The notes: generated by a model not told the origin, from the sequence alone. A stretch of DNA of 64,000 nt from Tomitella gaofuii (GCF_014126825.1 NZ_CP059900.1:186001-250000), one strand, 5' to 3'. Counted from the stretch's first letter, positions 1-8,049 are shown. Translations and numbers: made by a program.

Positions 1-544
1 CGATGATCCCCGTCGCCTCCATCAGCGCGTGACACGATGTGGGGCCGACGAAGCGGAAGCCGCGCGCGCGCAGGTCCTTCGCCATCGCCTCGGAGGCGGC
101 GCTGCGGGTGGGCACCTCCTCCGCCGTGCGTGGGGCGGCCGGGTCCGCGTCACGGTAGCCCCACAGCACCGCATCGAGGCCCTCCCCGTCGCGGAGACGT
201 TGCACGGCACTGGCGTTGCCCACTGCAGCCGCGATCTTGGCGCGGTTGCGGACGATCGCGGCATCGGCGAGCAGCCGCTGAACGTCGTCATCGGTGAAGG
301 CGGCGACCTTGTCGACGTCGAAGCCCGCGAAGGCGTCGCGGAACGCGGGCCGCTTGCGCAGGATGGTCAGCCACGACAGGCCGGCCTGGAACGACTCGAG
401 GCAGATCCGCTCGAACAGCGCCCGCTCGCCGTGGACGGGCACGCCCCACTCCATGTCGTGGTACTCCGTGTTGAGCGGGTCGGTGACCGCCCAGGGGCAG
501 CGGGCCACGCCGTCCGCGCCGACGATCGCCGTCGTCTCCGGCAT
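1..544 (-). CDS. tag: DNA-3-methyladenine glycosylase I, 3' end beyond window
   Basis: Base-excision repair glycosylase that removes N3-methyladenine from alkylated DNA. The frame runs from ATG at 544 off the left edge, giving about 181 residues of a family that is usually about 190 long, so only the last few residues are missing. Visible family features are the N-terminal RCPWA segment (zinc-ligand Cys), the following EYHDMEWGVP (zinc-ligand His), FQAGLSWLTILRKRP, and near the edge FVGPTSCH; the last zinc ligands would lie outside. Its ATG overlaps the stop codon of the upstream methyltransferase gene by one base (TGATG), so translation is probably coupled. It is the last gene of a sigma factor-ogt-tag operon. 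Confidence 0.93.
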   Translation of the reverse strand, partial: MPETTAIVGADGVARCPWAVTDPLNTEYHDMEWGVPVHGERALFERICLESFQAGLSWLTILRKRPAFRDAFAGFDVDKVAAFTDDDVQRLLADAAIVRNRAKIAAAVGNASAVQRLRDGEGLDAVLWGYRDADPAAPRTAEEVPTRSAASEAMAKDLRARGFRFVGPTSCHALMEATGII

Positions 545-1305
545 CACGCGCCCCCCGTCCCGCCGCACGCGGCGTGTCCGTCGCCGGGGGCTCCGGTTTC
601 CGAGGGCTGCCCGGCGGTCTCGAGGTCCAGCAGATACTTCTTGGCCGCGGGACCGGCGATATACCCGCCGAGGGAACCGTCGCTGCGCGTGACCCGATGG
701 CAGGGCACCAGGATCGGGATCGGGTTGCGGGCGCACGCGGTTCCGACGGCGCGGGCCGCACCCGCGCTGCCCGCGGCCTGGGCCACCTGTGCGTAGCCGG
801 CGGTGCCGCCGCGCGGGATCTCGGGGAGATGTTCGAGGACGCTGCGCTGGAAGCCGTGCGCCAGCCGCAGGTCCACCGGGACGGTGAACGCTGCGCGGAC
901 GCCGCGGAAGTACTCGTCGATCTCCGTCGCGACGGCGTCGAGACGCCACGGCATGCGGAGCACCCGCGGCGAGACCCGTGCGGCCAGATCCTCGAGGACG
1001 GCATCGTGTCCCTGCACGCTGAACGCCACCCGGACGACCCCCGACGGCGTCGCGGCGATCAGCAGCGGTCCGAGCGGCGAATCCATCGTGCGGTATGCGA
1101 CGTCGATCAGGCCCTCGTGATCGGCGCCGGACAGGATGCCGGCGAACAGTTCCTCGACCAGAGAGCGCTCGCCGGCGTCGGGGCCGGCCGCCTGCAGGAG
1201 TGCGAGCGTATCGAGCGGATCGGTGCGGGCGGCGCCGGCCGCGCGCACGGACGCGGAGTCGTGGGGGGCGGATCCCGGGTGCACCGGGATCGTCGTGGAG
1301 TTCAT
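544..1305 (-). CDS. ogt: Methylated-DNA--protein-cysteine S-methyltransferase (long form)
   Basis: Suicide repair protein that transfers the alkyl group from O6-alkylguanine to its own cysteine. The 253-residue product has the active-site PCHRV motif near the C-terminus (RNPIPILVPCHRV) and the N-terminal ribonuclease-like domain from about residue 85 (SPLGPLLIAAT). It is longer than the usual 160-180 residues because of an N-terminal extension of about 80 residues of unknown role. The frame stays open far upstream, but the start at 1305 is chosen because GGAGG lies 9 bases before it and it overlaps the sigma-factor stop (ATGA). Middle gene of the sigma-ogt-tag operon. Confidence 0.92.
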   Translation of the reverse strand: MNSTTIPVHPGSAPHDSASVRAAGAARTDPLDTLALLQAAGPDAGERSLVEELFAGILSGADHEGLIDVAYRTMDSPLGPLLIAATPSGVVRVAFSVQGHDAVLEDLAARVSPRVLRMPWRLDAVATEIDEYFRGVRAAFTVPVDLRLAHGFQRSVLEHLPEIPRGGTAGYAQVAQAAGSAGAARAVGTACARNPIPILVPCHRVTRSDGSLGGYIAGPAAKKYLLDLETAGQPSETGAPGDGHAACGGTGGA

Positions 1306-1988
1306 GGCCTGTTTCCTCCGGTCGTGGGATCTGTGCGGCCGCCGGCCGCTGCGGTGGGCCGCCGCGGCGAGGGGGCGCGTGGGATGTCGGTGGTCTGCCG
1401 AGTGTCGGGGGTGGGCTGCACGTCGGGGGTGGACTGGGCGTTCGGGGCCCGATCGGCGAACGTCCTGCGCAAAGCCGCGACGCCGTCGGATCCGGCGCGG
1501 CGTGCGGCTGTCGCGGAGTTTCCGATGATCGTGGCGGCCTCGGCGTATGGCATACCGACGAGGTGGTGGTAGACCACCGCCTGGCGCTGTACGAGCGGCA
1601 GATCTCCCAAGGCCTGCCACAGCGGGGCGAAATCGTCCGCGGCGCCGGGGATACCGACGCTGCTGTGCGCGGGCGGCGGCTCGGCCACCGGCACGGGATT
1701 GCGGCCCCGGGCGCGGAGCATGTCGATGCACTTGCGTTGCGCGATGGTGACCAGCCAGGCCTCGATGTTGCGGCCGGGTGGCAGCTTCGGGTAAGCGCGC
1801 AGCGCGGCGAGGAACGTCTCCGACCAGGCGTCATCCGCGTCCACCGGCCCGACCAGGGCGCGGCACACCCGGAGCACGGAGACGCCGTGGGCCTCGACGA
1901 CCCGTTGGAACGGCATGCCCGGAGCCGCGGTGGTGCCGGCCCCTGCAGCGGCGCTGCGGGGCGGGGTGCGGGAGCGGCTCATGTTCAC
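1302..1988 (-). CDS. RNA polymerase sigma-70 family (ECF-like) factor
   Basis: A 228-residue sigma factor. Region 2 is seen around residues 30-95 (VDADDAWSETFLAALRAYP, then IEAWLVTIAQRKCIDMLRAR) and region 4 around 130-175 (DLPLVQRQAVVYHHLVGMPYAEAA). The last 50 residues are Pro/Thr-rich and low complexity. It starts with GTG at 1988, or possibly ATG at 1982; neither has a clear ribosome-binding site. No anti-sigma gene is visible next to it. It is the first gene of an operon with two alkylation-repair enzymes, so I infer that it directs a response to DNA alkylation; the target promoters are not known. Confidence 0.85.
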   Translation of the reverse strand: MNMSRSRTPPRSAAAGAGTTAAPGMPFQRVVEAHGVSVLRVCRALVGPVDADDAWSETFLAALRAYPKLPPGRNIEAWLVTIAQRKCIDMLRARGRNPVPVAEPPPAHSSVGIPGAADDFAPLWQALGDLPLVQRQAVVYHHLVGMPYAEAATIIGNSATAARRAGSDGVAALRRTFADRAPNAQSTPDVQPTPDTRQTTDIPRAPSPRRPTAAAGGRTDPTTGGNRP

Positions 1989-2100
1989 AGTATGTATACG
2001 TCGGGGAGCGCCGGAATGTGAGACGAGCCCGGAAAGCCGAGGTCAACGGGGCGCGTCGGGGTTCGGCAGGGTTCAACTGGGCTCTCCGCAGGGGCGGCGG

Positions 2101-2598
2101 TCAAAACAGCGCGTCTTGACCGCCGCCGGCCTCGAGGCGCAGCAGGAACTCCTTGCGCGCCAGGCCGCCGCCGTAGCCGACGAGGCTCCCATCGCTCCCG
2201 ATCACCCGGTGGCAGGGCACGATGATGCTGATGGGGTTGCGTCCGTTGGCCGCCGCGACCGCGCGCACCGCCGACGGCCTGCCCAACTGCGCGGCCACGT
2301 CGGCATAGGAGCATGTCCGGCCGTACGGTATGGCGCGCAGCCGGTCCCACACCGCTAGCTGGAACGGGGTCCCGTGCGGCGCGAGGGGCAGCGTGAACCG
2401 CTCCCGCTCGCCGGCGAAGTACTCGCCGAGCTGTTCCGTGGCCTGGGCGAGCGTGCCGTGCACGTGCTCGCCGAGGGCGTCCGCGGCCGGCGGGTGGCGG
2501 CGCGTCTGCATGTACAGCCCGCACAGCACTCCGTCGTCGCCGATCAGCGTGAGAGGGCCGATGGGCGAATCGATCACGGTGTGGGTGCGCACAGGCAC
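2101..2598 (-). CDS. ogt: Methylated-DNA--protein-cysteine S-methyltransferase (short form)
   Basis: Second O6-alkylguanine-DNA alkyltransferase in the window, 165 residues, the normal family length. The N-terminal domain begins [15 protein letters not shown]; the DNA-binding helix region reads [17 protein letters not shown] and is followed by the active-site [15 protein letters not shown]. It starts with GTG at 2598. It lies 112 bases upstream of the sigma factor in the same orientation, so it may be expressed alone or run into the repair operon. Its sequence is clearly different from the long-form paralogue at 544-1305, so this is not a recent tandem duplication. Confidence 0.93.
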   Translation of the reverse strand: MPVRTHTVIDSPIGPLTLIGDDGVLCGLYMQTRRHPPAADALGEHVHGTLAQATEQLGEYFAGERERFTLPLAPHGTPFQLAVWDRLRAIPYGRTCSYADVAAQLGRPSAVRAVAAANGRNPISIIVPCHRVIGSDGSLVGYGGGLARKEFLLRLEAGGGQDALF

Positions 2599-2658
2599 CG
2601 ACGTTACGCCCGCTCCGCGGCGGCGCCTCGGCTCAGGACGCGGCCGGCACGCTGGGGA

Positions 2659-3072
2659 TCAGGCGGTGCGCCAGACGCTGTAGCGGCCGTTGTCGAGCGC
2701 CACGACCGCGGCACCGTAGGACCGGGAGGCGTCGGGGAGCATCGCAGGGAAGACGAAATCGACGATGACGGACTTGCTCTGCACGTCGGGGCCGCAGGCG
2801 GAGATGATCTCCTGACCCACCGGTCCCGCATCGGAGCGGGTGGCGCCGGCGACGTATGCGCCGGCGACATTCCTGTCCGGGAAGCTGTTACCCAGCGACT
2901 GCTGCGCCACGTCGGTGGCCCGGTGAAGCGCATCGGGCGTCAGCGTGTCAAGCCCGGTGGGGCACTGCGTGGCAGCAGCCGCTGTGCCGCTGAATGCGAG
3001 CGCCGCAAAAGCCGCCGACACTACAGTCGCCGCTCCCGTGAGCAGCATCCGGCGTGCAGTCTTCTGTGCCAT
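2659..3072 (-). CDS. Small secreted protein of unknown function
   Basis: A 137-residue protein with a typical signal peptide: basic MAQKTARR, a hydrophobic stretch to about residue 30, then FSGTAAAAT as a likely cleavage region. The mature part has two cysteines (CPTGL and SACGPD) that could form one disulfide. I do not recognise a domain. The open frame extends further upstream to 3321, but ATG at 3072 is preferred because the signal peptide starts there and GAGGAA lies about 12 bases before it. The gene stands alone, divergent from the acetoacetate-decarboxylase-family gene. Confidence 0.75.
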   Translation of the reverse strand: MAQKTARRMLLTGAATVVSAAFAALAFSGTAAAATQCPTGLDTLTPDALHRATDVAQQSLGNSFPDRNVAGAYVAGATRSDAGPVGQEIISACGPDVQSKSVIVDFVFPAMLPDASRSYGAAVVALDNGRYSVWRTA

Positions 3073-3411
3073 GATCGTCCAGTTCCTCGGCGTCAGTACC
3101 GATAACGTAACCGATTCGTTACTGTTTCGCATCCCGGCAGTGATATTCAATGAGGTTGCGATCGTCACCTGTGCTGAGACCCCGAGGTCGAAGGGTGTTG
3201 CGGTCGGAATATGTCGGGCGTCACACGTACGATGGTTCGGCGCGGCGCGGAGGTGCGCCCGGGTTGTCCGGCGGCCGGGCCGTTGCGCGCTCGGAACTGT
3301 CATGCGCCTCGATGCGGTCATCCGTCCAGGTCGGGTGGTCCCACGGGGTGCTGCTCACCCCGAGGCGCGTCCGCAGCCCGAACCCGCACGAGGCCCACAG
3401 GAGGCGAGGAC
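3073..3411. other. 339-base divergent intergenic region
   Basis: No gene is convincing here. It must hold the promoters of the secreted protein (minus) and of the acetoacetate-decarboxylase operon (plus). An imperfect inverted repeat, GTAAC at 3107-3111 and GTTAC at 3118-3122 with a 6-base spacer, lies about 35 bases from the secreted-protein start and looks like a small repressor operator. AGGAGG before the GTG at 3412 is the ribosome-binding site of the next gene. Confidence 0.4.
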
Positions 3412-4236
3412 GTGTCGACAACCTTCCGCATTCTCGGCGAGCAGATCGCGATGCCCGTCCACATCCGCGACGCCGAGGTGTACGCGGCGATGTTCCCAGT
3501 GCCCGCCGCGCGCGCCCAGAACGTGATCGAATATTCGGGGCTCTCGGTGCTCCCGTATCGCCCCGGCCGCACGGTGTGCGCGTTGATGTTCATCGAATAC
3601 CACGACGGGGATCTGCACCGGTACAAGGAATTCGGTGTCGGCTTTCTCGTGCACGCGGAGGCGGGCGGCGGCCCGGCCGGCGCGTTGGGCGACCTGCGTG
3701 CGCTGCTGACGGGAGGCGCCGGCGCCTTCGTCCACCGGCTTCCCGTCACCGAGGAGTTCACCTGTGCGGCGGGCCGGACGATCTGGGGGTTTCCCAAAGT
3801 GCTGTCGCGGATCGACCTCACCCGCTCACCGGCCGGCGCCCGCGGCGTCGTCCGCATCGACGACCGGCTGGTGGCCGACGTGCGGTTCTCCCGCGGAGTG
3901 CCGGTGCCGGTGCCGGGGGCGGGCGCGGCATCGTCGGACATCGACGTCTACTCGCACATGGACGGTGTGACGCGCAGGATCCCGTGGACACTGTCGGCCA
4001 CCGGCGCCCGGATGCGCCCGGGCGGCGCCGACGTCATCCTGGGGCCGCACCCGTGGGGCGAGGAGCTGCGCGGGCTGGGAATGCCGCGGCGGGCCCTTCT
4101 GACCAGCGGCATCGCCCACGCGCGCATGCGATTCGACGAGGCTGAGGTGGTGGCCCGTGGAAGCGGCCCGGCCGCAAGCGCGGGCCCGGACGGGCCCGTC
4201 GGCGAGGCGGCGGGCGACGGCGAGGCCCGCGCATGA
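3412..4236 (+). CDS. Acetoacetate decarboxylase family protein
   Basis: A 274-residue protein of the acetoacetate decarboxylase fold. The key stretch is CAAGRTIWGFPKVLSRID at about residues 118-135: in true decarboxylases the Lys in this context forms the Schiff base with the substrate, and Lys is present here. The real substrate is unknown; many actinobacterial members are not acetoacetate decarboxylases. An upstream ATG at 3211 is open, but GTG at 3412 has AGGAGG about 10 bases before it and begins the conserved part. The stop overlaps the start of the ABC ATPase (ATGA), so the three genes form one translationally coupled operon. Confidence 0.8.
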   Translation: MSTTFRILGEQIAMPVHIRDAEVYAAMFPVPAARAQNVIEYSGLSVLPYRPGRTVCALMFIEYHDGDLHRYKEFGVGFLVHAEAGGGPAGALGDLRALLTGGAGAFVHRLPVTEEFTCAAGRTIWGFPKVLSRIDLTRSPAGARGVVRIDDRLVADVRFSRGVPVPVPGAGAASSDIDVYSHMDGVTRRIPWTLSATGARMRPGGADVILGPHPWGEELRGLGMPRRALLTSGIAHARMRFDEAEVVARGSGPAASAGPDGPVGEAAGDGEARA

Positions 4237-5291
4237 TCCACGCGCAGGGCCTGGCACGCACGTTCCGCAAGCGCCGCCGGCAGGTCCGCGCGGTGGACGG
4301 GGTGGACCTGGACGTCGAGGCGGGCGAGATCGTCGGCTTCCTCGGCCCCAACGGCGCAGGCAAGACCACCACCTTGCGCATGCTCACCACACTGCTCCGG
4401 CCGACGGAGGGCACGGCCACCGTCGCGGGCTGCGACCTGCGCAAGGACCCGGTGGGGGTGCGACGACGCATCGGCTATGTCCCCCAATCCGGCGCGGCGA
4501 ATCCGGAGGCGCGTGCGGGGGAGGAACTCGTCGATCACGCCATGCTCTACGGGATCGGCAAGGCGCAGGCCACGGCGCACGGCAAGGAACTGTTCGAATC
4601 TCTCGACCTGCACGGACTGTGGGAGCGTCAGCCCAAGGCGATGTCCGGCGGCCAGAAGCGCCGCCTCGACATCGCCATGGGCCTGGCGCACAAACCTGGC
4701 TTGGTGTTTCTGGACGAGCCCACCACCGGTCTCGATCCGCAGGCGCGGGCCAACCTGTGGGAGCACATCTCCGGGCTGCGAGACCGCCGCGGGACCACCG
4801 TCTTCCTCACCACGCACTACATGGACGAGGCTGATTCGCTCTGCGACCGCATCCTCGTGATCGACTACGGGCGCATCGTCGCGGAAGGGACCCCGGATGC
4901 GCTCAAGGCGCGGGTCGGGGGCGATGTGATCGATGTGGAGCTCGAACGGCCCGAGGAGGCCGCCCGCGTCGGCGACCTGCTGGGAAGGCTGCCCGGGGCG
5001 GACGCCCCGAGCGCGAGCGGGACCCGGGTGGGCGTGCGGGTCCCGCACGGCGGAGCGGCGCTGATCGCCCTGGTCCGCGAACTCGACGCGGCCGGGATCA
5101 CCCCGCTCTCGCTGGAGACCCGGAGGCCGAGCCTCGATGACGTGTTCCTCACGCTCACGGGACGATCGCTGAGGGAGGGCGATTCCGGGGCGGTCGAGGG
5201 CGGCGACGCGGCGATCACGGGCGAGGACGGGCCCCCGGGAGCAGACCGGGCCCGGGGCGACGCGGAGCACGGAGCGGAGGGACGACGATGA
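4233..5291 (+). CDS. DrrA-type ABC exporter ATP-binding protein
   Basis: ATPase subunit of an ABC-2 type exporter of the daunorubicin-resistance (DrrA) group, 352 residues. Walker A is GPNGAGKTTT near residue 38, the ABC signature MSGGQKRRLD near 138, Walker B LVFLDEPTTGLDP near 158, and the switch His in FLTTHYMDEAD. The C-terminal region has the DrrA-type domain ending in RRPSLDDVFLTLTG. A further acidic/glycine-rich tail of about 35 residues is unusual and probably disordered. It overlaps both neighbours by ATGA junctions. Substrate unknown: drugs, glycolipids or lipids are all possible for this family. Confidence 0.92.
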   Translation: MIHAQGLARTFRKRRRQVRAVDGVDLDVEAGEIVGFLGPNGAGKTTTLRMLTTLLRPTEGTATVAGCDLRKDPVGVRRRIGYVPQSGAANPEARAGEELVDHAMLYGIGKAQATAHGKELFESLDLHGLWERQPKAMSGGQKRRLDIAMGLAHKPGLVFLDEPTTGLDPQARANLWEHISGLRDRRGTTVFLTTHYMDEADSLCDRILVIDYGRIVAEGTPDALKARVGGDVIDVELERPEEAARVGDLLGRLPGADAPSASGTRVGVRVPHGGAALIALVRELDAAGITPLSLETRRPSLDDVFLTLTGRSLREGDSGAVEGGDAAITGEDGPPGADRARGDAEHGAEGRR

Positions 5292-6085
5292 GCGCCGACG
5301 ACCAGACTGCGCCGGCCGCGGCGCCGAGGAACTCGCTGTGGCGGGACTCGCTGCTGATCTTCCGCCGGTCCATGCGGATCTCGCTGCGCAATCCGGCATG
5401 GGTGGCCATCGGACTGTCCCAGCCGATCCTCTATGTGGTGCTGTTCGGCCCCTTGCTCAAACCTCTGGCCGGGCAGCTGGGCACCGGCAATGCCTACCAG
5501 CTGTTCGTGCCGGGGATCCTGGTGCAGTTGGCGATCTTCGGATCGTTGTTCGTCGGGTTCGGCCTGATCGCCGAGTACCGTGCCGGCGTGATCGAGGCGC
5601 AACGCGTCACGCCCGCCTCCCGGCTGTCGCTGTTGCTGGGCAGGGTGATGCGCGACATGATCGTCCTGCTCTTCCAGAGCGTGATCCTCACACTCGTGGC
5701 GATTCCGCTGGGGCTGCGCGCGCCGATCCTCGGGGTGGTGCTCACCCTGATCATCGTGGCGTTGCTGGGGTTCACGTTCGCGTCGGTCTCCTACGGCCTC
5801 GCGCTCACGCTCAAGAGCGAGGACGCTTTCGCTCCGCTGCTCAACATCTTCGCGCTGCCCGCGCTGCTGCTGTCGGGCATCCTGCTGCCGATGACGCTGG
5901 CCCCGGGCTGGCTGAACTGGATCAGCAACATTAACCCGCTCAAACACGTCGTCGACGGCGTGCGCGACTTCTTCGACGGCGAATACGGCACGGCCACGGC
6001 GTGGTGGGGGGTGGGCCTGACGATCGCGATGCTGTTGCTCGCCGCCTGGTTCGGATCACGGCGGTTCAAGAAGGAGGCGGGGTGA
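5288..6085 (+). CDS. DrrB-type ABC-2 transporter permease
   Basis: Membrane partner of the ATPase just upstream, 265 residues with about six predicted membrane segments (for example SQPILYVVLFGPLLKPL, the 90-110 region, LLNIFALPALLLSGILLPM and LTIAMLLLAAWFGSRRF). The pattern with LLSGILLPM before the last loop, and the reentrant NPLKHVVDGVR segment, is typical of ABC-2/DrrB permeases. It starts within the ATPase stop codon (ATGA). It is the last gene of the three-gene operon; the region after it runs into the insertion sequence. Confidence 0.92.
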   Translation: MSADDQTAPAAAPRNSLWRDSLLIFRRSMRISLRNPAWVAIGLSQPILYVVLFGPLLKPLAGQLGTGNAYQLFVPGILVQLAIFGSLFVGFGLIAEYRAGVIEAQRVTPASRLSLLLGRVMRDMIVLLFQSVILTLVAIPLGLRAPILGVVLTLIIVALLGFTFASVSYGLALTLKSEDAFAPLLNIFALPALLLSGILLPMTLAPGWLNWISNINPLKHVVDGVRDFFDGEYGTATAWWGVGLTIAMLLLAAWFGSRRFKKEAG

Positions 6086-6131
6086 CCGGCTGCGCGGGAT
6101 CCTGTCGTGCGAGAACGTCCCTGACCGCGTG

Positions 6132-6190
6132 GTGCCTCATGTCAAGATGCCCGCGAATCTCTTCCCGTGCCTCATATGAGAATGCCCGCG
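6132..6190 (+). repeat. Iterated left end of the insertion sequence
   Basis: Two direct copies of a composite motif, GTGCCTCAT, six spacer bases, then ATGCCCGCG, at 6132-6155 and 6167-6190, 35 bases apart. The inner copy has a counterpart, inverted, at the right end. These are probably transposase-binding sites. Confidence 0.7.
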
Positions 6191-6198
6191 TAACCGCG

Positions 6199-7455
6199 CT
6201 AGCTTGCCGGCCGGATCTTCACGCCGCGTCCGGTGTCCGGCGACGCTGTGGTGGCCTGGGCCTGCAGGGCAAGCGTGGCATCGCGGGCCAAGCCTGTGAG
6301 TCGATCCTGGATGGTCTGGATGCGCCGTGCGAGGTCGGCCGGGTTGAGGCTGTCGCGGTAGGCGATCAGTTCCGCTTCCTGCGCCGGTGAGAGCACGCCG
6401 GCGTCGAGCAGGCGCTCGAGCGGCGTCGCCGGGGTGTCGTAGACGCGTTTGCGGCGGCCCGCCGCGTCGGTGGTCCAGCCGATGGGCTTCTTCGTCGGCG
6501 TGAAATAATTCATCCGGTCACCCACCAGCGGCCACAGCGCATTGAGCAGCTTCAACGCCTCGGGAGTGTCGTAGCGCCAGTAGAACCCGTAGCGGCGCAC
6601 CAGGTGGTTGTTCTTCGACTCGATCGTGGCCTGGTCGTTCTTCTTATACGGCCGCGAGCGGGTGAAGAAGATGTCCCGTCCGGCGGCCCAGCCGATCACG
6701 TCGTGGTTGATGAACTCGCTGCCGTTGTCGAAGTCTAGGCCGGTGATCATGAACGGCACAGATGCGACAGCCGCATCGAGCCCGGACAGGATGTGCACGT
6801 GTGCGTTGTTCCGGATCGAGCGGGTGAACACCCAGCCGGTGCACATGTCGGTCAGGTTCAACGTGCGCGCGAACTCCCCCTTGAGCGTCGGGCCGCAGTG
6901 CGCGACCGTATCGCCCTCGAAGAACCCGGGCTCGCCCTCGGCCTCGTCGCCGGCCTTGCGCACTCGGATCGAGTTACGCAGCAGCGGAGACGGTTTCGTC
7001 GTGGACTTGCCGTACAGCGGGTCGCGTGCCCGGGCCGGGGCCAGGTACCGGTCGATCGTCGCCGCGCTCATCTGTTCGAGTTCGGCGCGCACGGCGCGGC
7101 TGTAGCGGCGCTTTCCGGCCACGAGCTCACCGTGGCGTTCGAGCGAGTCGAGCAGCGTCGGCATGGCCACGGCCAGGTACTTGCCGCACTCGTAGCCCGA
7201 GAACGCCCACACGCGTTGGAGCACTTTGAGCGCGTCGTAGGAATACTTACGGGGCCGGCGCCGCCGACGCGGGCGCGCCGGCCGTGGCTTCGCGGCGGTC
7301 CGCAACTGCCGGCGGGCGTTGTCGCGCGACCAGCCGGTGACCGCCACGACCCCGTCGAGCAACCGGCCCTTGTCCTTCTTCGACGCCCGGGCGTACTGCC
7401 GGGCGTACTTCGCGGTGATCTCCGCTCGCGCGGCCATGGACAACCCACTTCCCAT
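6199..7455 (-). CDS. Integrase-core (DDE) transposase
   Basis: Transposase of the insertion sequence, about 418 residues from the chosen start. The N-terminal part (ITAKYARQYARASKKDKG, then TGWSRDNARRQL) looks like a DNA-binding helix-turn-helix region, followed by a basic RPRRRRRPRK linker. The catalytic core has EGDTVAHCG (first Asp), LDFDNGSEFIN (second Asp) and DQATIESKNNHLVRR (Glu), in the order expected for the DDE/rve integrase fold. The frame is open to a GTG at 7500, but that lies inside the inverted end; ATG at 7455 is more likely. I would compare it with the ISNCY/IS1202-like group first. Confidence 0.88.
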   Translation of the reverse strand: MGSGLSMAARAEITAKYARQYARASKKDKGRLLDGVVAVTGWSRDNARRQLRTAAKPRPARPRRRRRPRKYSYDALKVLQRVWAFSGYECGKYLAVAMPTLLDSLERHGELVAGKRRYSRAVRAELEQMSAATIDRYLAPARARDPLYGKSTTKPSPLLRNSIRVRKAGDEAEGEPGFFEGDTVAHCGPTLKGEFARTLNLTDMCTGWVFTRSIRNNAHVHILSGLDAAVASVPFMITGLDFDNGSEFINHDVIGWAAGRDIFFTRSRPYKKNDQATIESKNNHLVRRYGFYWRYDTPEALKLLNALWPLVGDRMNYFTPTKKPIGWTTDAAGRRKRVYDTPATPLERLLDAGVLSPAQEAELIAYRDSLNPADLARRIQTIQDRLTGLARDATLALQAQATTASPDTGRGVKIRPAS

Positions 7456-7474
7456 GCCCCTGAGCGTCGTCGCT

Positions 7475-7519
7475 TTCGCGGGCATCGGTACGTGAGGCAC
7501 CGAAGATGTTTCGCGGGCA
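7475..7519 (-). repeat. Iterated right end of the insertion sequence
   Basis: On the minus strand the core TGCCCGCGAA occurs ending at 7519 and again 35 bases inward (7475-7484), with GTGCCTCA between them (7493-7500). Spacing and order match the left end, so the two ends form an imperfect inverted repeat of about 45 bases. Confidence 0.7.
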
Positions 7520-7623
7520 CATTAGGTGAGTCTCGTCGGACCGTTGCGCACCGGCAGTCACCGCTTTAACATTCGGGAGTATTGCTGTTTCCCATTGAGG
7601 GCGAGGGACGGAAAGGTTCAAGC

Positions 7624-8049
7624 ATGCTGAAGGGTTTCAAGAACTTCATGATGCAGGGCGAAGTCGTCGTCGTGGCGGTCGGCCTCGTCGTCGCCACTGC
7701 CTTCAGCAATCTGGTCAAGGCGTTCACCGACAACGTCATCAACCCGCTCGTCGCGGCAGCCGGCGGCAGCGGCGACAGCATGGGGCTCGGCTGGCTCATC
7801 AATGAGAACCAGCCGGAGACCTTCGTCGACATCGGAGCATTCATCTCCGGCGTCATCTACTTCATCATCTTCATGGCCGTGGTGTACTTCGTCATCGTGG
7901 TGCCCTACCGCGCCTATCAGGCGCACCGCGGCAACGAGGTGTTCGGCGAGCCGGCACCCACCAAGAGCTGCCCGGAGTGCCTCTCGAGCGATCTGCCGAT
8001 GAAGGCGACCAAGTGCAAGTACTGCGCGAGCCCGGTGTCCGCGGCCTGA
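7624..8049 (+). CDS. mscL: Large-conductance mechanosensitive channel with zinc-ribbon tail
   Basis: Inner-membrane channel that opens under membrane tension to release solutes on hypo-osmotic shock. The 141-residue product starts MLKGFKNFMMQGEVVVVAVG, the normal N-terminal amphipathic helix plus first membrane helix. The second membrane helix is at about residues 76-100 (VIYFIIFMAVVYFVIVVPY). Instead of the usual charged C-terminal helix, the tail contains CPEC and CKYC separated by 12 residues, a short zinc-ribbon-like motif. ATG at 7624 is chosen over the upstream in-frame ATG at 7582 because the family always begins MLK and GGAAAGG precedes it. It is transcribed away from the insertion sequence. 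Confidence 0.95.
   Translation: MLKGFKNFMMQGEVVVVAVGLVVATAFSNLVKAFTDNVINPLVAAAGGSGDSMGLGWLINENQPETFVDIGAFISGVIYFIIFMAVVYFVIVVPYRAYQAHRGNEVFGEPAPTKSCPECLSSDLPMKATKCKYCASPVSAA

Larger units (their letters stand above)
6147..7519. mobile_element. Insertion sequence with imperfect inverted ends (about 1.37 kb)
   Basis: A single-transposase element inserted between the ABC exporter operon and mscL. The outermost matching end sequences are ATGCCCGCGAA at 6147-6157 and its inverse TTCGCGGGCA at 7510-7519. Each end repeats this 9-11 base core 35 bases further inside, with GTGCCTCA between the copies. Outside these cores the flanks no longer match each other, so I place the ends there, with an uncertainty of a few bases. 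I see no target-site duplication. The transposase frame is intact, so the element may be active. Confidence 0.8.

Noticed and set aside
544-1731. A 395-residue version of the long ogt
   Set aside because: The extra N-terminus overlaps the sigma factor in another frame and is Arg/Pro-rich; ATG 1305 has a good ribosome-binding site.
6124-7535. Target-site duplication around the insertion sequence
   Set aside because: The bases flanking the two ends do not match over any convincing length.
7582-7623. N-terminally extended MscL from ATG 7582
   Set aside because: MscL proteins start MLKGF or similar at the membrane-surface helix; a 14-residue extension would disturb this and the ribosome-binding site fits ATG 7624.
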